From: Apiosordaria backusii
Lineage: Eukaryota; Ascomycota; Sordariomycetes; Sordariales; Lasiosphaeriaceae
NCBI GenBank assembly: GCA_030549205.1
Contig: JAUKTV010000011.1
Coordinates: 62,001 to 126,000, forward strand
Length of the DNA: 64,000 nt
Reading direction: 5' to 3'
Shown: positions 63,101 through 64,000 of the stretch, one piece after another
How positions within the stretch are numbered: position 1 is the first letter of the stretch
Layout of the letters: the number at the start of each line of letters is the position of its first letter
Translations under genes and position numbers: made by a program
Notes under the pieces: generated by a model
The model's database searches: none
Told to the model about the DNA's origin: nothing
Seen by the model: the letters and a program-made list of their open reading frames with translations, nothing else

Positions 63101-63431
63101 CTTGTCAACTTTTTCGTGATCGATTTTGAACATTTTCTCTGGCTCACAGCGGCTCCACCGTTCCCGCCAGTTGTCCCCGCCAATCCAAGCAGTCACTTGC
63201 CTGCTCGCTGAACTATCGTCGCGCCAGCTTATCTTGGCGCAGTGATCTCTTCTGTTGTTTTTTTCTCCTGTTGCGTCCCGACCTCCCTCACGCCGTCGCC
63301 CGACCACGCAGCGGTCTGTCAAATAACCAACGTCCAAAATAAGACGGGCAGAGCGCCCTTCCCTCACCGAATTACCTTTCACTTCATCACAAAGCCCAAA
63401 TACACGGGGATCATAGCCGACAACAGACAAA
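60163..63431. other. 3.3 kb without a recognisable gene
   Basis: Short frames only, on both strands; none has motifs or plausible splicing. The last ~200 bp before 63432 are CT-rich and fit the 5' UTR of the next gene. Confidence 0.45.
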
Positions 63432-63955
63432 ATGGCGATTGGGAATTTCACCTTGAGCTATATGCTCTTCACAATCCTCCACTTCTGCCAGTTCGTCCTT
63501 GCCATCACAGTCTGCGCCCTCTATGGCGTCGAGCTCGACCGCGCCCGCAAGGCCAACGTGAGCGGTGATTCCAAATGGGTATGTATCCTCACCTTTCTCC
63601 AAAATCCCCTTTCAAATCTCATACTAACATCTTTCAGATCTACGCAGAAGTAGTAGGCGGCCTCTCCGCCCTAACAGCCCTCCTCTATTGCATCCCCTAC
63701 ATCCTCCGCTTCGCCGCCATCTGGGTCTGGAATCTCGTCCTCTTCATCCTCTGGATCGTCCTCTTTGGCATTTTTGGCAAGATGTACATCAACGAGAATC
63801 CCGAGGGCAACCACGACATTGTCCGCATGAGGAGCGCCGTCTGGGTTGTGTTGGCAAACGCCATCTTGTGGCTCATCAGCTTTATTGCGAATCTGGTTTA
63901 CTGGTGGATGCACAAGGAGAGGAGGAGCAGGTTCACTAGTCGTGCCAAGGTCTAA
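63432..63955 (+). CDS. Four-transmembrane (MARVEL-like) membrane protein, 154 aa
   Basis: Exons 63432-63578 and 63638-63955 (59-nt intron, GTATGT donor, ACTAAC branch point, TTTCAG acceptor). It starts MAIGNFTLSYMLFTILHFCQ. There are four hydrophobic helices at about residues 7-30, 52-72, 76-98 and 118-142, with short loops (YGVELDRARK after helix 1; NENPEGNHDIVRMRS before helix 4) and a basic cytosolic tail (HKERRSRFTSRAKV). The layout and size fit fungal MARVEL-domain proteins of plasma-membrane or secretory compartments. The identification rests on topology and general resemblance. Confidence 0.8.
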
Positions 63956-64000
63956 GGGAATCAGTAGCCGGTGAGAGAACGCTGGTGATGGAGAGGAGTC

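Noticed and set aside
1..64000. CRISPR arrays, tRNA and rRNA genes
   Set aside because: No regularly spaced repeats, and no convincing tRNA B-box with matching stems was noticed by eye. A tRNAscan/Infernal run would be decisive.

Overview
This window is from a filamentous ascomycete (Pezizomycotina), most likely a Sordariomycete and probably Sordariales. The genes have short GT-AG introns (mostly 55-80 nt) with GTAWGT-type donors and CTAAC-like branch points. Fungal markers include an SSK1-type HOG-pathway response regulator, a Bot1/mS45 mitochondrial ribosomal protein, a GRIP-domain golgin and a HeLo-domain protein. The AT-rich transposon blocks are almost free of CA and TG but keep CpG, which is the signature of repeat-induced point mutation (RIP). 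The species assignment is inference only.

Layout: 0-4.5 kb holds a decayed arylsulfotransferase pseudogene and one unknown gene. A HeLo-pseudokinase gene (4.5-6.2 kb, minus) and an active-type kinase gene (14.3-16.5 kb, plus) face away from each other. They are separated by two RIP-destroyed TIR transposons (6.3-13.6 kb), the second carrying a young solo LTR. Next come a secreted SGNH/GDSL esterase (17.0-19.1 kb), an intact Fot1/pogo-like transposon (19.4-21.2 kb), several small charged proteins (21.3-23.5 kb) and two low-complexity proteins (24.9-29.1 kb). The core genes lunapark (29.6-30.8 kb, minus) and golgin Imh1 (31.9-35.4 kb, plus) form a divergent pair. A gene-poor 2.9 kb leads to a homogentisate dioxygenase-like gene (38.3-40.1 kb). 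Beyond it is a 4.8 kb RIP-mutated element (40.6-45.4 kb) that contains a second solo LTR of the same family in opposite orientation.

The right part holds a WD40-like protein (45.6-46.8 kb), a small ORF, a second pseudokinase-like gene (48.2-50.0 kb, minus), SSK1 (50.9-53.6 kb), Bot1/mS45 (54.1-55.4 kb), a tyrosine-phosphatase family protein (55.7-57.4 kb, minus), a small CxxC protein (about 60 kb) and a four-helix membrane protein (63.4-64.0 kb). The stretches 57.4-59.9 and 60.2-63.4 kb show no convincing gene.

Functionally this is a mix of conserved housekeeping genes (ER shape, Golgi tethering, mitochondrial translation, osmostress signalling) and fast-evolving accessory genes beside transposons. 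The most interesting accessory locus is the HeLo-pseudokinase/kinase pair. Its architecture resembles the animal MLKL/RIPK3 necroptosis pair, but that link is a hypothesis from domain order and position. Exon coordinates were derived by hand from splice signals and frame continuity and were not checked against transcripts.
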